Assembly: GCF_009733535.1 (NCBI RefSeq)
Contig: NZ_SMMI01000016.1
Location: 1 to 64,000 of the forward strand
DNA: 64,000 bases
Origin: Sphingobacterium endophyticum
GTDB lineage: Bacteria > Bacteroidota > Bacteroidia > Sphingobacteriales > Sphingobacteriaceae
Direction of reading: 5' to 3'
The notes under the pieces are model-generated. The model saw only the letters and a program-made list of their open reading frames with translations, was not told where the DNA came from and did not search any database. Below are positions 25,744-34,940 of this stretch, in pieces; the first letter of the stretch is position 1; each line of letters starts with the position of its first letter. The position numbers and the translations under genes are program-made.

Positions 25744-27345
25744 ATGAAAACCTTCGCATTTTTATTAATCTCTATCCTTATTGCACAATTTACCTGTGCT
25801 CAAGATGCCTCCATACCTAAAGAGGTTGAAAACTGGCTTGCGCAAGAATTAAAAAAAGGAAACGTCAAAGAATTAAAGGAATTCCAAAAAGACACATTTT
25901 TCAGAAAGGATAGTGTGAAAATTATAGGATTTATTAAAGGCTATGATAACAATGGATCTAAAAATGGAATGATATACAATGAAAACCTATTAACCAAGGA
26001 AGATTTTCCAACCTTAATCCGTATTAAATCTGATGGTAGATTTGAAACCAAAATTGAAATAAACTTTCCAATTTACTCATACTTAAATCTTTTAGGTCAA
26101 GATGTTAAATTTTACGCTGAGCCTGGAAATACAGTAGCAATGATAATCAACCCAAAAGAAGATAAAGAACCGGTGAAATATCTTGGTATCACAAAAGAAA
26201 TAAATGATGAATTAAATTCAATTAAAACCAATCGTCCTGATCATGAAACCTTGGAGGGACAAATCAAGTCCATGAAAGAAGAAGAATTCTTGAAATTAAC
26301 GAAAACTGAATGGAAAAATGAGAAAGAAAGAGTTAGTCAATTGCTGAAAAAAAATAAAACCTCTAAAAAAGCTCAAACTATCATGTTAAATGAAGTAGAT
26401 CTGAATTTTATGTATAGGCTTTTCAATTATAACATGTATAAAGAATATTACGCTGGCCAAGACAAAGAAAATAAACTTCTACAAACTCCAACCACTGCAG
26501 AATACTTCAATTTTATTCAAGAAATTGATAATAATGATTACACTTATTTAATCAATCGAGAGTTCACTTTTACAATAAATCGCATAGAATATTCACCATT
26601 CTATCCTAGGATGAAGTACATAAATGGCCCAAACCTATATCAAAAGATTGATTCAGTTGGTTTTACACGATATAAAAATAAAGAATTATCATTATTTTAT
26701 TCAATTGCCAATCTACGTGCAATTTCAAGTGAATTAAGTAAACCAATTTATTTTTCTGATAGAACGGAAAAAAACATTCAGGATATAAAGTTAAATCTTA
26801 AACACCCTTTTCTACTATCTGAATTAGAAAGGAAAATTAATATAGTTAAAAACTCTGCTGATGGTTATGATTTGCCAAAGACACAATCTACTGAAATATT
26901 TAAAAAATTATTAGAACCATATAAAGGAAAGATTGTTGTGGTTGATTTTTGGGCAGAAAATTGCGGTCCATGTAGAGCAAATATAGAAGCTACATTGGAA
27001 CTAAGAAAACATTTAATAGATCATCCCCACTTAGAATTTGTATTCATTACAGATAAGGGCAACACATCTGATACATTTTACAAGGAATATATTGAGAAAA
27101 ACTATATGACAAATAGTTTTTTGGTTTCCGAAGATGATTATTTAGCATTCAGAGAATTGTTTCGTTTTAATGCCATTCCTAGGTATGTTATTGTAGATCC
27201 AGATGGAATAATTAAAGATGACAACTTTGCCATGCACAACTCTCAGTATCTTCTCAATAAATATTATCCAGAAAAAATTAAATTAGAAGACTTTGAGATA
27301 AATAAAAAAGATACATTCGATTCCTCGGTCGCAATGAAACATTAA
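25744..27345 (+). CDS. Exported TlpA-type thioredoxin-like protein
   Basis: The 533-aa protein has a signal peptide (FLLISILIAQFTCAQ), a long N-terminal region of unassigned fold (about 25-385) and a C-terminal thioredoxin domain (about 390-510) with the redox motif WAENCGPCRANIE and the cis-proline region FNAIPRYVIVDPDG. It is expected in the periplasm as a disulfide reductase or thiol-disulfide exchange protein. The N-terminal part resembles the DUF4369-type front of Bacteroidota TlpA-like proteins. I start at ATG 25744, as the longer frame begins with TTG. It is monocistronic and divergent from the SMP-30 gene. Confidence 0.88.
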   Translation: MKTFAFLLISILIAQFTCAQDASIPKEVENWLAQELKKGNVKELKEFQKDTFFRKDSVKIIGFIKGYDNNGSKNGMIYNENLLTKEDFPTLIRIKSDGRFETKIEINFPIYSYLNLLGQDVKFYAEPGNTVAMIINPKEDKEPVKYLGITKEINDELNSIKTNRPDHETLEGQIKSMKEEEFLKLTKTEWKNEKERVSQLLKKNKTSKKAQTIMLNEVDLNFMYRLFNYNMYKEYYAGQDKENKLLQTPTTAEYFNFIQEIDNNDYTYLINREFTFTINRIEYSPFYPRMKYINGPNLYQKIDSVGFTRYKNKELSLFYSIANLRAISSELSKPIYFSDRTEKNIQDIKLNLKHPFLLSELERKINIVKNSADGYDLPKTQSTEIFKKLLEPYKGKIVVVDFWAENCGPCRANIEATLELRKHLIDHPHLEFVFITDKGNTSDTFYKEYIEKNYMTNSFLVSEDDYLAFRELFRFNAIPRYVIVDPDGIIKDDNFAMHNSQYLLNKYYPEKIKLEDFEINKKDTFDSSVAMKH

Positions 27346-27362
27346 AACAAGAAAGAAGAAAT

Positions 27363-27539
27363 TTAGTCTATTGGATTCAAAGTTTGATTTTCCATCACAC
27401 TATCTAACTTAGTACTATCTTTCACACTTGTATCTATTGGATCATCCATTTGATTTTCCTTTATTTCCTTATTTGAATTCGTACAAGAATACATAACTAA
27501 ATAAGTAAATATTGAAATTATGAATAGTATCTTTTTCAT
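27363..27539 (-). CDS. Small lipoprotein (58 aa)
   Basis: An open frame starting at ATG 27539 encodes a 58-aa protein: a signal MKKILFIISIFTYLVMYSC with the lipidation cysteine at C19, then a short polar tail rich in D, N and S that ends NPID. The gene follows the 69-aa hydrophilic gene by a few bases, so the two may be co-transcribed. No family is recognised; many Bacteroidota small lipoproteins look like this. Confidence 0.6.
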   Translation of the reverse strand: MKKILFIISIFTYLVMYSCTNSNKEIKENQMDDPIDTSVKDSTKLDSVMENQTLNPID

Positions 27540-27546
27540 GATAAGA

Positions 27547-27756
27547 TTATTTATTTTTTGTCTTTATTGGTTCTGTTGGATGAACATTTGGTTTAGGCAT
27601 CGTATTTAATTGATCCACTTGTGGATCCACTCCTGCTTCACCGGAACCATCTTGATTTTTTTCTTTTCGTTGCATTATGGACATCAGGTCTCTTTTCTTA
27701 TTAGCCTTTTCATCATTATTTAGACCTTCTGTTTTGCTTTCATTTTTAGTTGCCAT
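27547..27756 (-). CDS. Small hydrophilic protein (69 aa)
   Basis: The 69-aa protein is very polar (rich in K, N, E, D, P) with no hydrophobic core, so it is likely disordered: KKRDLMSIMQRKEKNQDGSG, then PKPNVHPTEPIKTKNK. It starts with a normal ATG and sits directly upstream of the small lipoprotein gene. No family is recognised. It could be a small stress-type protein. Confidence 0.5.
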   Translation of the reverse strand: MATKNESKTEGLNNDEKANKKRDLMSIMQRKEKNQDGSGEAGVDPQVDQLNTMPKPNVHPTEPIKTKNK

Positions 27757-28016
27757 AATTCCATCTTTTTAATAGAACACTCTAAAGAAGAACTCGTTCA
27801 ATATTTTATGAATTAGTTGAATTGCATATTAGAAACCTACCTAACATTTATCCCCTTGAATAAATAAACCAGGTTTCACAGATTTTCAAATCAATGAAAT
27901 CCTGTTCTTTGTAAAATGGATATTAAACAATTAATATTTTTGAGGTAGTAATTCCATGAATCATAAATAATTTACGCTCAACTATTTCAAAGGAAAATTG
28001 TTCTATTAGAAAATTG

Positions 28017-28337
28017 ATGGTTATGAAAAATTTTGTAAATAAAACAAAGAATAAACCAGGCTTTTTACTTGTTTTAACTATTATCCAGGATAAATTATCA
28101 GAAAGTGATCCTGAAGACAACAAAAATAAAAATGATAATTCTCCAAATTATCAAAATCCATTTTATGATCCTGATTCTGATCAAGGGGGGCAAGAATATA
28201 ATGAAAAAGAAGATCCAAGAAAAGATGACAATGAACCGATTGGAGAAGATTATCCTTTAATAGATGGAGAAGAAGAAGAGGAAGAGGAATACGATGATAT
28301 GTTTGATGATGATGAATTAAATAATTCAGACAATTGA
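28017..28337 (+). CDS. Small acidic hypothetical protein
   Basis: The protein of about 106 residues has a basic N-terminal piece with a short hydrophobic run (PGFLLVLTIIQDKL) and a very acidic C-terminal half (IDGEEEEEEEYDDMFDDDEL), giving a strongly negative protein that is likely disordered. Starts at 28017 or 28023 are both possible. A TATTTTTG promoter-like element lies at 27935-27942. No family is recognised. Confidence 0.5.
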   Translation: MVMKNFVNKTKNKPGFLLVLTIIQDKLSESDPEDNKNKNDNSPNYQNPFYDPDSDQGGQEYNEKEDPRKDDNEPIGEDYPLIDGEEEEEEEYDDMFDDDELNNSDN

Positions 28338-28454
28338 GATCAAGAATTGTTTTAAAACATTATGGTCGATACAAAGAGAATAAAACAGTAATTATACTTA
28401 ACTCATTTTCTGCAATCTAAGGATTTGGATAAATTTCATTAAGATGTTTGGCAA

Positions 28455-28462
28455 TATATTTG
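28455..28462 (+). promoter_or_regulatory. Probable -7 element for OM protein gene
   Basis: TATATTTG exactly fits the Bacteroidetes -7 consensus TAnnTTTG and lies about 60 bases before the ATG at 28522. I could not place a -33 element at the right distance. Confidence 0.4.
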
Positions 28463-28521
28463 TTATAACACGGGAAACTTCTATTCCGGAAGTTTAATAA
28501 TGAAACAATTTATTTATTATC

Positions 28522-29049
28522 ATGAAGAAAGTATTTTTACCTATTCTAACCCTTTTTATTTTATTAATTGCAGCAAATGAGCATGCAAGCGCACAAACTC
28601 CTTACCGTACAGCTATTGGTTTAGGAATTGATCTAGGCGATGGCCAAACATTATTCGGCCCTCAAATTAAGCATAGTTTTGGAGGAACGAATGCTGGAAA
28701 TGCCCAAGTATTATTTGGTGACAATATCACTGTAATTGGTGCAGATTGGTCTCACAACCAAAGGATTTCAGGAACTAATGGACTATCTTGGTATATTGGA
28801 GTAGGTCCTCAATTATCCTTTATTGACCATGGAAAATGGCATTATGATTGGGACGATGACGATGATCATTGGAAAGACGGAGATACCCATACTGATTTTG
28901 CAATTCGTCCAGCTGTAGGATTGGAATTCAGAATCCCTTCTACTCCATTAGCAATGCATTTTGATTGGAAACCTTGGTGGAACCTATCTCATGGATCTCA
29001 TTTCGAACCTTCTAGATTCTCTTTAGGATTTAAATTCGTATTGAAATAA
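28522..29049 (+). CDS. Exported outer-membrane-type protein (175 aa)
   Basis: The protein has a clear signal peptide (VFLPILTLFILLIAANEHASAQ) and a beta-rich mature part with alternating aromatic and polar strands (YRTAIGLGIDLGDGQ, LSWYIGVGPQLSFIDHG, FAIRPAVGLEFRIP, RFSLGFKFVLK), ending in an aromatic/hydrophobic C-terminal strand as beta-barrels do. An unusual loop holds a DWDDDDDHWKDGDTH stretch. It is probably a small outer membrane barrel. It is monocistronic with a strong terminator. Confidence 0.75.
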   Translation: MKKVFLPILTLFILLIAANEHASAQTPYRTAIGLGIDLGDGQTLFGPQIKHSFGGTNAGNAQVLFGDNITVIGADWSHNQRISGTNGLSWYIGVGPQLSFIDHGKWHYDWDDDDDHWKDGDTHTDFAIRPAVGLEFRIPSTPLAMHFDWKPWWNLSHGSHFEPSRFSLGFKFVLK

Positions 29050-29067
29050 GCAGAATTGCTTAATATT

Positions 29068-29103
29068 AAAAGCGGAATTCGTAAATGAATTCCGCTTTTT
29101 TTT
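29068..29103 (+). terminator. Terminator after OM protein gene
   Basis: A 12-bp perfect stem (AAAGCGGAATTC/GAATTCCGCTTT) with a GTAAAT loop ends in a T8 run, 19 bases after the stop codon. Confidence 0.92.
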
Positions 29104-29149
29104 ATCTGAATTGTGATCGACAATTCAATTTATTCGAAGCTGGGGTTAC

Positions 29150-30190
29150 TTATTTTTTTATTAATTCTACTCTGCGATTTAATTCTTTTCCTGATACCGT
29201 ACTATTATCTGCAATAAAATTAGTAGCACCAAACCCATTTGCTACTAACCTTGATTTATCGATACCCTCATCTAATAATGTGCTTAAAACAGTGTTTGCC
29301 CTATCTTTTGACAATTGCAAATTATGATCAGAATTTCCAACATTATCAGTATAACCATTAATATCTAATTTTAAGTTAGCATCAGATTTTAATACTTTAG
29401 CAATCTCTAAAACTACCTCTCTCCCATCCGGCTTCAATGATGCTTTATCTGTATCGAAATTTATTTGAAGAATTGATTTTCCTTTTTCTTTCAAATCCTT
29501 TTCAATTTGATCCGCTTTTATTATTCCTACAGTTTGTTTAAATGCTTCGCTTTCTCCTACGTATAATGCTCCGTAAGCTGAATTTGAAACAATTGAAAAT
29601 AATATGAGTTTCCCTCCGTTTTTCATACCATATGTGAGAACATTTTCCATACTAGATGTGCCAAAATCATAAAAATAGTTGTCTTTATTTTTTGACTTAT
29701 TAAGCTCATCGATCTTTTCTTTTGGAATTTGTCCCTCAAAAATTTTCTTGGCTCCTAAACTTTCAAAATGCCTGGCGTAAGATTGAACAAATTTATATTC
29801 ATCCCAAACACCTTTCCCAGCATCATTTGGATCCGACATACCATAGCCTTTAACAAACACTTTGCCTTCTAATGGATAAAAGTTATTCCCTGTATAAAAT
29901 TCAATTTTTCCGAAATCTGACTCCCTATCAAATCCGTATCCATTTTTTGCATTTACCCAATCAGGAACAGAAAAATATGGAAATTGTCCAATTTCAGAAG
30001 ATGCCTCTGGCAAACTTTCTGGATTAAATGTAGATGATGATTCCGTTTTGACAATATTTGAGTTAGAATCTGTAACCGAAGTATTTAAACTGTCTTTAGC
30101 AGTCGAATCAATTTTTTTTTCTGCGTTATTGCACGAAACAGTGAATAAAAATGCTGGCACAATCCCAAATAAAATGATCCCTTTGTTCAT
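29150..30190 (-). CDS. OmpA-family lipoprotein
   Basis: Read from the ATG at 30190 (MNKGIILFGIVPAFLFTVSC), the protein is a lipoprotein with a 50-residue linker, a middle domain of unknown fold, and a C-terminal OmpA peptidoglycan-binding domain (ILQINFDTDKASLKPDG, LKLDINGYTDNVGNSDHNLQLSKDRA, RLVANGFGATN, NRRVELIKK). The upstream part of the frame (to 30247) is not a signal peptide, so I exclude it. The protein probably anchors the outer membrane to the cell wall. It is located 60 bases downstream of the GH32 gene on the same strand and may be co-transcribed. Confidence 0.9.
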   Translation of the reverse strand: MNKGIILFGIVPAFLFTVSCNNAEKKIDSTAKDSLNTSVTDSNSNIVKTESSSTFNPESLPEASSEIGQFPYFSVPDWVNAKNGYGFDRESDFGKIEFYTGNNFYPLEGKVFVKGYGMSDPNDAGKGVWDEYKFVQSYARHFESLGAKKIFEGQIPKEKIDELNKSKNKDNYFYDFGTSSMENVLTYGMKNGGKLILFSIVSNSAYGALYVGESEAFKQTVGIIKADQIEKDLKEKGKSILQINFDTDKASLKPDGREVVLEIAKVLKSDANLKLDINGYTDNVGNSDHNLQLSKDRANTVLSTLLDEGIDKSRLVANGFGATNFIADNSTVSGKELNRRVELIKK

Positions 30191-30250
30191 ATTAATAAAA
30201 TTAGTGTATGTAAAAATATGAATAAATGTAAAAGTAATTACCTCCAATAA

Positions 30251-31900
30251 TTAGGGTATTTTATCAATCCAAATTGACTTCACCTCATATACTTCTAGTT
30301 TTAACACTTCAATATTATTTCCCCAAAAGTGAAATCCCTCTGAATTATTTTTATCAGGATTTCTTCCCAAATAACTGGTATATATTCCTTCATCAAAAAA
30401 CACTTCAATTGATGTACGATCAATAAAAAGATCTGCACTTAATTCCATACTCGTTGGATTTTGAGGTGAATAAAACATATTATTTAGCATGTTACCGTTC
30501 ATATCATAACTTATCATCCTCTGACCAAACAGATTGAAACCAGCATCAGTAGCATGAGATAATTTTATTTTGGTTCTTATTCTCAATCGGTCCTTATCCT
30601 TATATTTCTGAAGCAATTCATTTGCTTTTGAAGAACTCAAGTTTTCCCAACTATCTTTCTTTTCAAACAAAATATTAGTCTCCTCAACTGGTTGACTAAA
30701 AAGCCTCGGTCCATCTTTCGTTGTTCTCAAAGTTAATTCAGTTGGAAGCATCATCATTCCATTAAACGGCATATCACCTTGAGGAATTCTCCCCCAACCA
30801 ATTTGAATTCTCCGACCGTCATTTTGCGGAATATTACTAAAAGTTTGTGCTGCATAAAGATGTCCCGAATTGTAAAAGTATTTCCCCGCTTCTGGAGAGA
30901 ATTTCTTACCATCGAAAGATCCAATCATGTATGTTCCTGTAGCTCCATACATCACCCATTTTTTATTATTCTGATCCCCATCTACAGCAAGTTCAAATAA
31001 CTCTGGACATTCCCAAAATCCAGACACATGACTTTGATATTGCCAGTCTTTTAAATTATTTGAGGTGTAAATTGAATGCCCATCGCGTTCATTTAATACC
31101 ATAACCCAATGTTTTGATGGTTCATACCAAATTACCTTTGGGTCTCTTGTATCCTGACTAATCCATTTTTCCTTTGAATCGATTAATGGATTCTTATCAT
31201 ATTTTGTCCAAGTTCTCCCCTTATCTAAGCTATATGCCATACACTGAACCTGCCTATCCGAACTTGCTGCAGTATAAAAGGCAAGCATTGCCGGTTTTTT
31301 ACCTTTATTGTAACCTGCCGAATTATTATAATCAATTATCGCAGAACCAGAGAACATAGTTCCCAAACTATCTGGAAATAATGCCGTGGGTAATTCATCC
31401 CAATGAATTAAATCTTTACTTACAGCATGTCCCCAATGCATATTTTCCCATTCCCTTTCCATAGGATTGTGCTGGTAGAATAAGTGGTATTCTCCATCAT
31501 AATATATTAGTCCATTTGGATCATTAATCCACCCTCTTTTTGTCGTAAAATGAAATTGAGGCCGATTTGATTCTTTATAAAAGGATTCTGATTCCTTGGG
31601 TTCATCTGATTGGTATATCTGCTTCAACGCGGAATCATCACCATCATATTTAATAGTAATTTTTTTCCCTTTTAAATGAGAGACATTATAAAATACCCAA
31701 TAATCTGCTTTCTCTTTTGCTAATCGAATAACAACAGACCATGGTTGATCTTCCGCTGGAAAAAAATCCATCTTTTCTCTTTCTTGCGTATTTGATATTG
31801 GAAAATTGAGATAGTCCTTATTTATCAGCATGGTGATTTCTGCAGATAATAAATTCAAATAGGTCGACAATAACAAAATGACAAATAATATTTTTTTCAT
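30251..31900 (-). CDS. Glycoside hydrolase family 32 (levanase/fructanase type)
   Basis: The 549-aa exported protein has an N-terminal signal peptide and the family motifs WINDPNG (nucleophile D127), the RDP triad (QDTRDPKVIWYEPS) and the acid/base Glu in WECPELFEL, with a beta-sandwich C-terminal domain (about 430-545). It should cleave beta-fructofuranosyl linkages in fructans such as levan, inulin or sucrose. It lacks an adjacent SusC/SusD pair or hybrid sensor, unlike a classical fructan utilisation locus. Its downstream neighbour encodes an OmpA lipoprotein. Confidence 0.95.
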   Translation of the reverse strand: MKKILFVILLLSTYLNLLSAEITMLINKDYLNFPISNTQEREKMDFFPAEDQPWSVVIRLAKEKADYWVFYNVSHLKGKKITIKYDGDDSALKQIYQSDEPKESESFYKESNRPQFHFTTKRGWINDPNGLIYYDGEYHLFYQHNPMEREWENMHWGHAVSKDLIHWDELPTALFPDSLGTMFSGSAIIDYNNSAGYNKGKKPAMLAFYTAASSDRQVQCMAYSLDKGRTWTKYDKNPLIDSKEKWISQDTRDPKVIWYEPSKHWVMVLNERDGHSIYTSNNLKDWQYQSHVSGFWECPELFELAVDGDQNNKKWVMYGATGTYMIGSFDGKKFSPEAGKYFYNSGHLYAAQTFSNIPQNDGRRIQIGWGRIPQGDMPFNGMMMLPTELTLRTTKDGPRLFSQPVEETNILFEKKDSWENLSSSKANELLQKYKDKDRLRIRTKIKLSHATDAGFNLFGQRMISYDMNGNMLNNMFYSPQNPTSMELSADLFIDRTSIEVFFDEGIYTSYLGRNPDKNNSEGFHFWGNNIEVLKLEVYEVKSIWIDKIP

Positions 31901-32102
31901 AGCTGGTTTAATAGATTGATAAAATTAATCTCTTTATAAGAATCTTGATTTGTGATACTTAAGTTAAGAAATAGAAGCGAAAATTAAGACAAAACATGCT
32001 AAATTAATACTATATCTATTGCTTATATGAATATAAAAAAACAATTATTCCAGATAATTATAAATTGTAGAATTTACATTCTAAATACTTGTTACTAAAT
32101 CC

Positions 32103-32110
32103 TATTTTTG
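32103..32110 (+). promoter_or_regulatory. Probable -7 element for abcF
   Basis: TATTTTTG fits TAnnTTTG exactly and lies 26 bases before the GTG start. No well-spaced -33 element was found. Confidence 0.35.
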
Positions 32111-32135
32111 CAACTCATATAAAATCAAGCACATT

Positions 32136-33767
32136 GTGATTAATGTAAATAACATTTCAGTTTCCTTTGGAGGGACTACTCTTTTTTCCGACGTAACATT
32201 TTCTATAAATGAAAATGACAAAATCGCTTTAATGGGTAAAAACGGAGCCGGTAAATCTACTTTATTAAAAATTATCGCTGGTGTTGGTAAGCCAACTACT
32301 GGAAATGTTTCTGGACCCAAAGATGCAGTTATTGCATATTTACCTCAGCATTTATTGACCAAAGACAATATGACTGTTTTTGAGGAAACTTCTAAAGCAT
32401 TTGAAGAAGTCTATAATATGCGCGATGAGCTGGAAGGATTAAATGAACAGCTCAATATTCGTACGGATTACGAATCTGATGACTATATGAAATTAATCGA
32501 ACGAGTTTCAGAATTAAGTGAGAAATTTTATTCGATTGAAGAAACCAATTATGATGCAGAAGTCGAAAAAGTATTAAAAGGCTTAGGGTTTGAACGCTCT
32601 GATTTTAACCGCCAAACTTCAGAATTCTCTGGAGGTTGGAGAATGCGAATTGAATTAGCAAAAATCTTATTAAAAAAGCCTGACTTAATCCTACTAGATG
32701 AGCCCACAAACCATATGGATATTGAAAGTATCGAATGGTTAGAAGATTTTTTAATAAATCAAGCAAAAGCTGTAATTGTAATTTCCCATGACCGAGCCTT
32801 TGTTGATAATATTACAAATAGAACCATTGAAGTTACAATGGGTAAGATTTATGATTATAAAGCTAAGTATAGTCATTATTTAGAATTACGAAAAGATAGA
32901 CGCTTACACCAGTTAAAAGCATACGAAGAACAACAAAGATTTATTGCTGATAACCAAGAATTTATCGACCGATTTAAAGGTACTTACTCCAAAACTCTAC
33001 AAGTTCAATCTAGAGTAAAAATGCTTGAAAAACTGGAAATTATTGAAATCGATGAAGTGGATAATTCCGCATTACGATTAAAATTTCCACCTTCACCTCG
33101 TTCAGGAACCTATCCAGTAATTGTTGAGGATCTAACAAAATCATATGGTGATCATTTAGTCTTTCAGAAAGCAAATATGGTCATTGAAAGGGGGCAAAAA
33201 GTTGCATTTGTTGGTAAAAATGGTGAAGGTAAATCCACTATGATTAAAGCTATAATGGGTGAAATAGATTTTGAAGGTACTCTCAAAGTAGGACACAATG
33301 CCAAAATCGGTTATTTTGCACAAAATCAGGCTGCCTTATTGGATGAGGAATTAACAGTATTTGAAACCATTGATCAAATAGCAATTGGTGATGTACGAGT
33401 TAAAATTAAAGACCTTTTAGGCGCTTTTATGTTTAGCGGAGATGATACAACTAAAAAAGTAAAAGTATTATCAGGAGGTGAGAAAACTCGTTTGGCCATG
33501 ATAAAATTACTGCTAGAACCTGTAAATGTCCTAATCTTGGATGAACCGACCAACCATTTGGACATGAAAACCAAGGATATCATAAAAGACGCTCTACAGG
33601 ACTTTGATGGGACTTTAATATTAGTTTCTCACGACCGTGATTTCTTAGATGGATTGGCGACCAAAGTATTTGAATTTGGAAATAAACGTGTCCGAGAACA
33701 TTTTGAAGATATTAAAGGATTCCTAGAATATAAAAAAATGAATAGTCTTAAAGAAATTGAAAAATAG
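32136..33767 (+). CDS. ABC-F family ATP-binding protein
   Basis: The soluble 543-aa protein has two ABC ATPase domains in tandem and no membrane helices. Domain 1 has Walker A GKNGAGKST, signature FSGGWRMR and Walker B LLDEPTNHMD; domain 2 has GKNGEGKST, LSGGEKTR and ILDEPTNHLD. The linker has a charged helix pair (LRKDRRLHQLKAYEEQQRFI). Such proteins act on the ribosome as translation factors (EttA/YbiT-like). The start is a GTG at 32136, since no ATG precedes the conserved MINVNNISVSFG. The gene is single and ends with a terminator. Confidence 0.95.
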   Translation: MINVNNISVSFGGTTLFSDVTFSINENDKIALMGKNGAGKSTLLKIIAGVGKPTTGNVSGPKDAVIAYLPQHLLTKDNMTVFEETSKAFEEVYNMRDELEGLNEQLNIRTDYESDDYMKLIERVSELSEKFYSIEETNYDAEVEKVLKGLGFERSDFNRQTSEFSGGWRMRIELAKILLKKPDLILLDEPTNHMDIESIEWLEDFLINQAKAVIVISHDRAFVDNITNRTIEVTMGKIYDYKAKYSHYLELRKDRRLHQLKAYEEQQRFIADNQEFIDRFKGTYSKTLQVQSRVKMLEKLEIIEIDEVDNSALRLKFPPSPRSGTYPVIVEDLTKSYGDHLVFQKANMVIERGQKVAFVGKNGEGKSTMIKAIMGEIDFEGTLKVGHNAKIGYFAQNQAALLDEELTVFETIDQIAIGDVRVKIKDLLGAFMFSGDDTTKKVKVLSGGEKTRLAMIKLLLEPVNVLILDEPTNHLDMKTKDIIKDALQDFDGTLILVSHDRDFLDGLATKVFEFGNKRVREHFEDIKGFLEYKKMNSLKEIEK

Positions 33768-33794
33768 AGCTTAAAATATTATTTAATGTGTATT

Positions 33795-33825
33795 AAAGGT
33801 TAGGGAAAATCCCTAACCTTTTTTA
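33795..33825 (+). terminator. Terminator after abcF
   Basis: A perfect 11-bp stem AAAGGTTAGGG/CCCTAACCTTT with an AAAAT loop is followed by TTTATT, 28 bases after the stop codon. Confidence 0.9.
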
Positions 33826-33888
33826 TTGGTATTTACTTCATAATTCTTAATTCAAACGATTACTAACCTTATCTGTTATTAAAAGTAG

Positions 33889-34890
33889 ATGAATCAAAAA
33901 CAAAATACTATGTCAAAGCAAATTGCAGGTGAAAAAGACCCAAATATTATCGTTCAGATAAGAGAGTTTTTAGATGAATTAAATAACAGTGGAGGAAAAC
34001 CAATGGAGACCATGAAACCTGAAGAAGCCCGAAAGGTCTTGGAAGGAGCTCAAAGTTCTGTTAAAGTTGATACATCAGGAATAGTTGAATCACAAAAAGA
34101 AATTACCCAAGATGGAGAAAAGGTAAATATCCACATTATAAAGCCCAAAGATTTAAAAGACAACAAGCTGCCTGTTTTTATCTTCATCCATGGAGGCGGA
34201 TGGGTTCTCGGTGATTATCCTACGCATAAAAGATTGTTAAGAGACTTGGTGATAGGAAGTTCTGCTGCTGCTATTTTCGTTGATTATTCCCCTTCTCCTG
34301 AAACCCACTATCCAGTTGCCATAAACCAGATTTATGCTGCTACAAAATGGGTAGCTGAAAATGGAGATGAAATTGGAGTTGATGGTAAGAATCTGGCTAT
34401 TGCAGGTAATTCAGTAGGTGGAAATATGGCAGCTGCGGTTAGTTTAATGGCTAAAGATAAAAAAGGACCAAAAATAAAATTTCAGCTACTTTTATGGCCA
34501 GTTACTGATGCTGACTTCTCACGTGAGTCTTATAAAAATTATGCCGAGGGAAGATTCCTAACAACAGAAATGATGAAATGGATGTGGGATTTATATGCTC
34601 CAGAAAAATCTATACGCAAAGAAAAATATGCCTCTCCCCTTCAGGCAACATTGCAGGAGCTAAAAGGACTTCCCCCAGCTTTAGTACAGTTAGCAGAAAA
34701 TGATATATTATATGATGAAGGTTTAGCTTATGCTAGAAAATTAGATACGGCTGGAGTACCAACAACGATCCAAACATATAATGGATTTATTCATGACTTT
34801 GGTTTATTGAATCCATTAAACCATATTCCAGCAGTAAAGGAATCCGTAAATCAAGCTGCATTTGCTCTCAAAGAAGCATTAAATAAATAA
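33889..34890 (+). CDS. Alpha/beta hydrolase (HSL-type esterase)
   Basis: The 333-aa protein is an alpha/beta-hydrolase of the hormone-sensitive-lipase family. It has the oxyanion-hole motif FIHGGGWVLGD, the nucleophile elbow AGNSVGGNMA, the catalytic Asp in ENDILYDEG and the His in GFIHDFGLLN. It hydrolyses short-chain esters or related substrates. There is no signal peptide, so it is cytoplasmic. The ATG at 33889 or a second one at 33910 could be used. It is monocistronic, ending in a bidirectional terminator shared with the next operon. Confidence 0.92.
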   Translation: MNQKQNTMSKQIAGEKDPNIIVQIREFLDELNNSGGKPMETMKPEEARKVLEGAQSSVKVDTSGIVESQKEITQDGEKVNIHIIKPKDLKDNKLPVFIFIHGGGWVLGDYPTHKRLLRDLVIGSSAAAIFVDYSPSPETHYPVAINQIYAATKWVAENGDEIGVDGKNLAIAGNSVGGNMAAAVSLMAKDKKGPKIKFQLLLWPVTDADFSRESYKNYAEGRFLTTEMMKWMWDLYAPEKSIRKEKYASPLQATLQELKGLPPALVQLAENDILYDEGLAYARKLDTAGVPTTIQTYNGFIHDFGLLNPLNHIPAVKESVNQAAFALKEALNK

Positions 34891-34894
34891 TACT

Positions 34895-34933
34895 AAAAAG
34901 GAAATGGATCCTATATTGATCCATTTCCTTTTT
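34895..34933. terminator. Bidirectional terminator
   Basis: Arms AAAAAGGAAATGGATC and GATCCATTTCCTTTTT enclose a 7-base loop, with A- and T-tracts at the two ends. It separates the esterase gene from the convergent KAS-oxidase operon. Confidence 0.92.
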
Positions 34934-34940
34934 AAACTTT

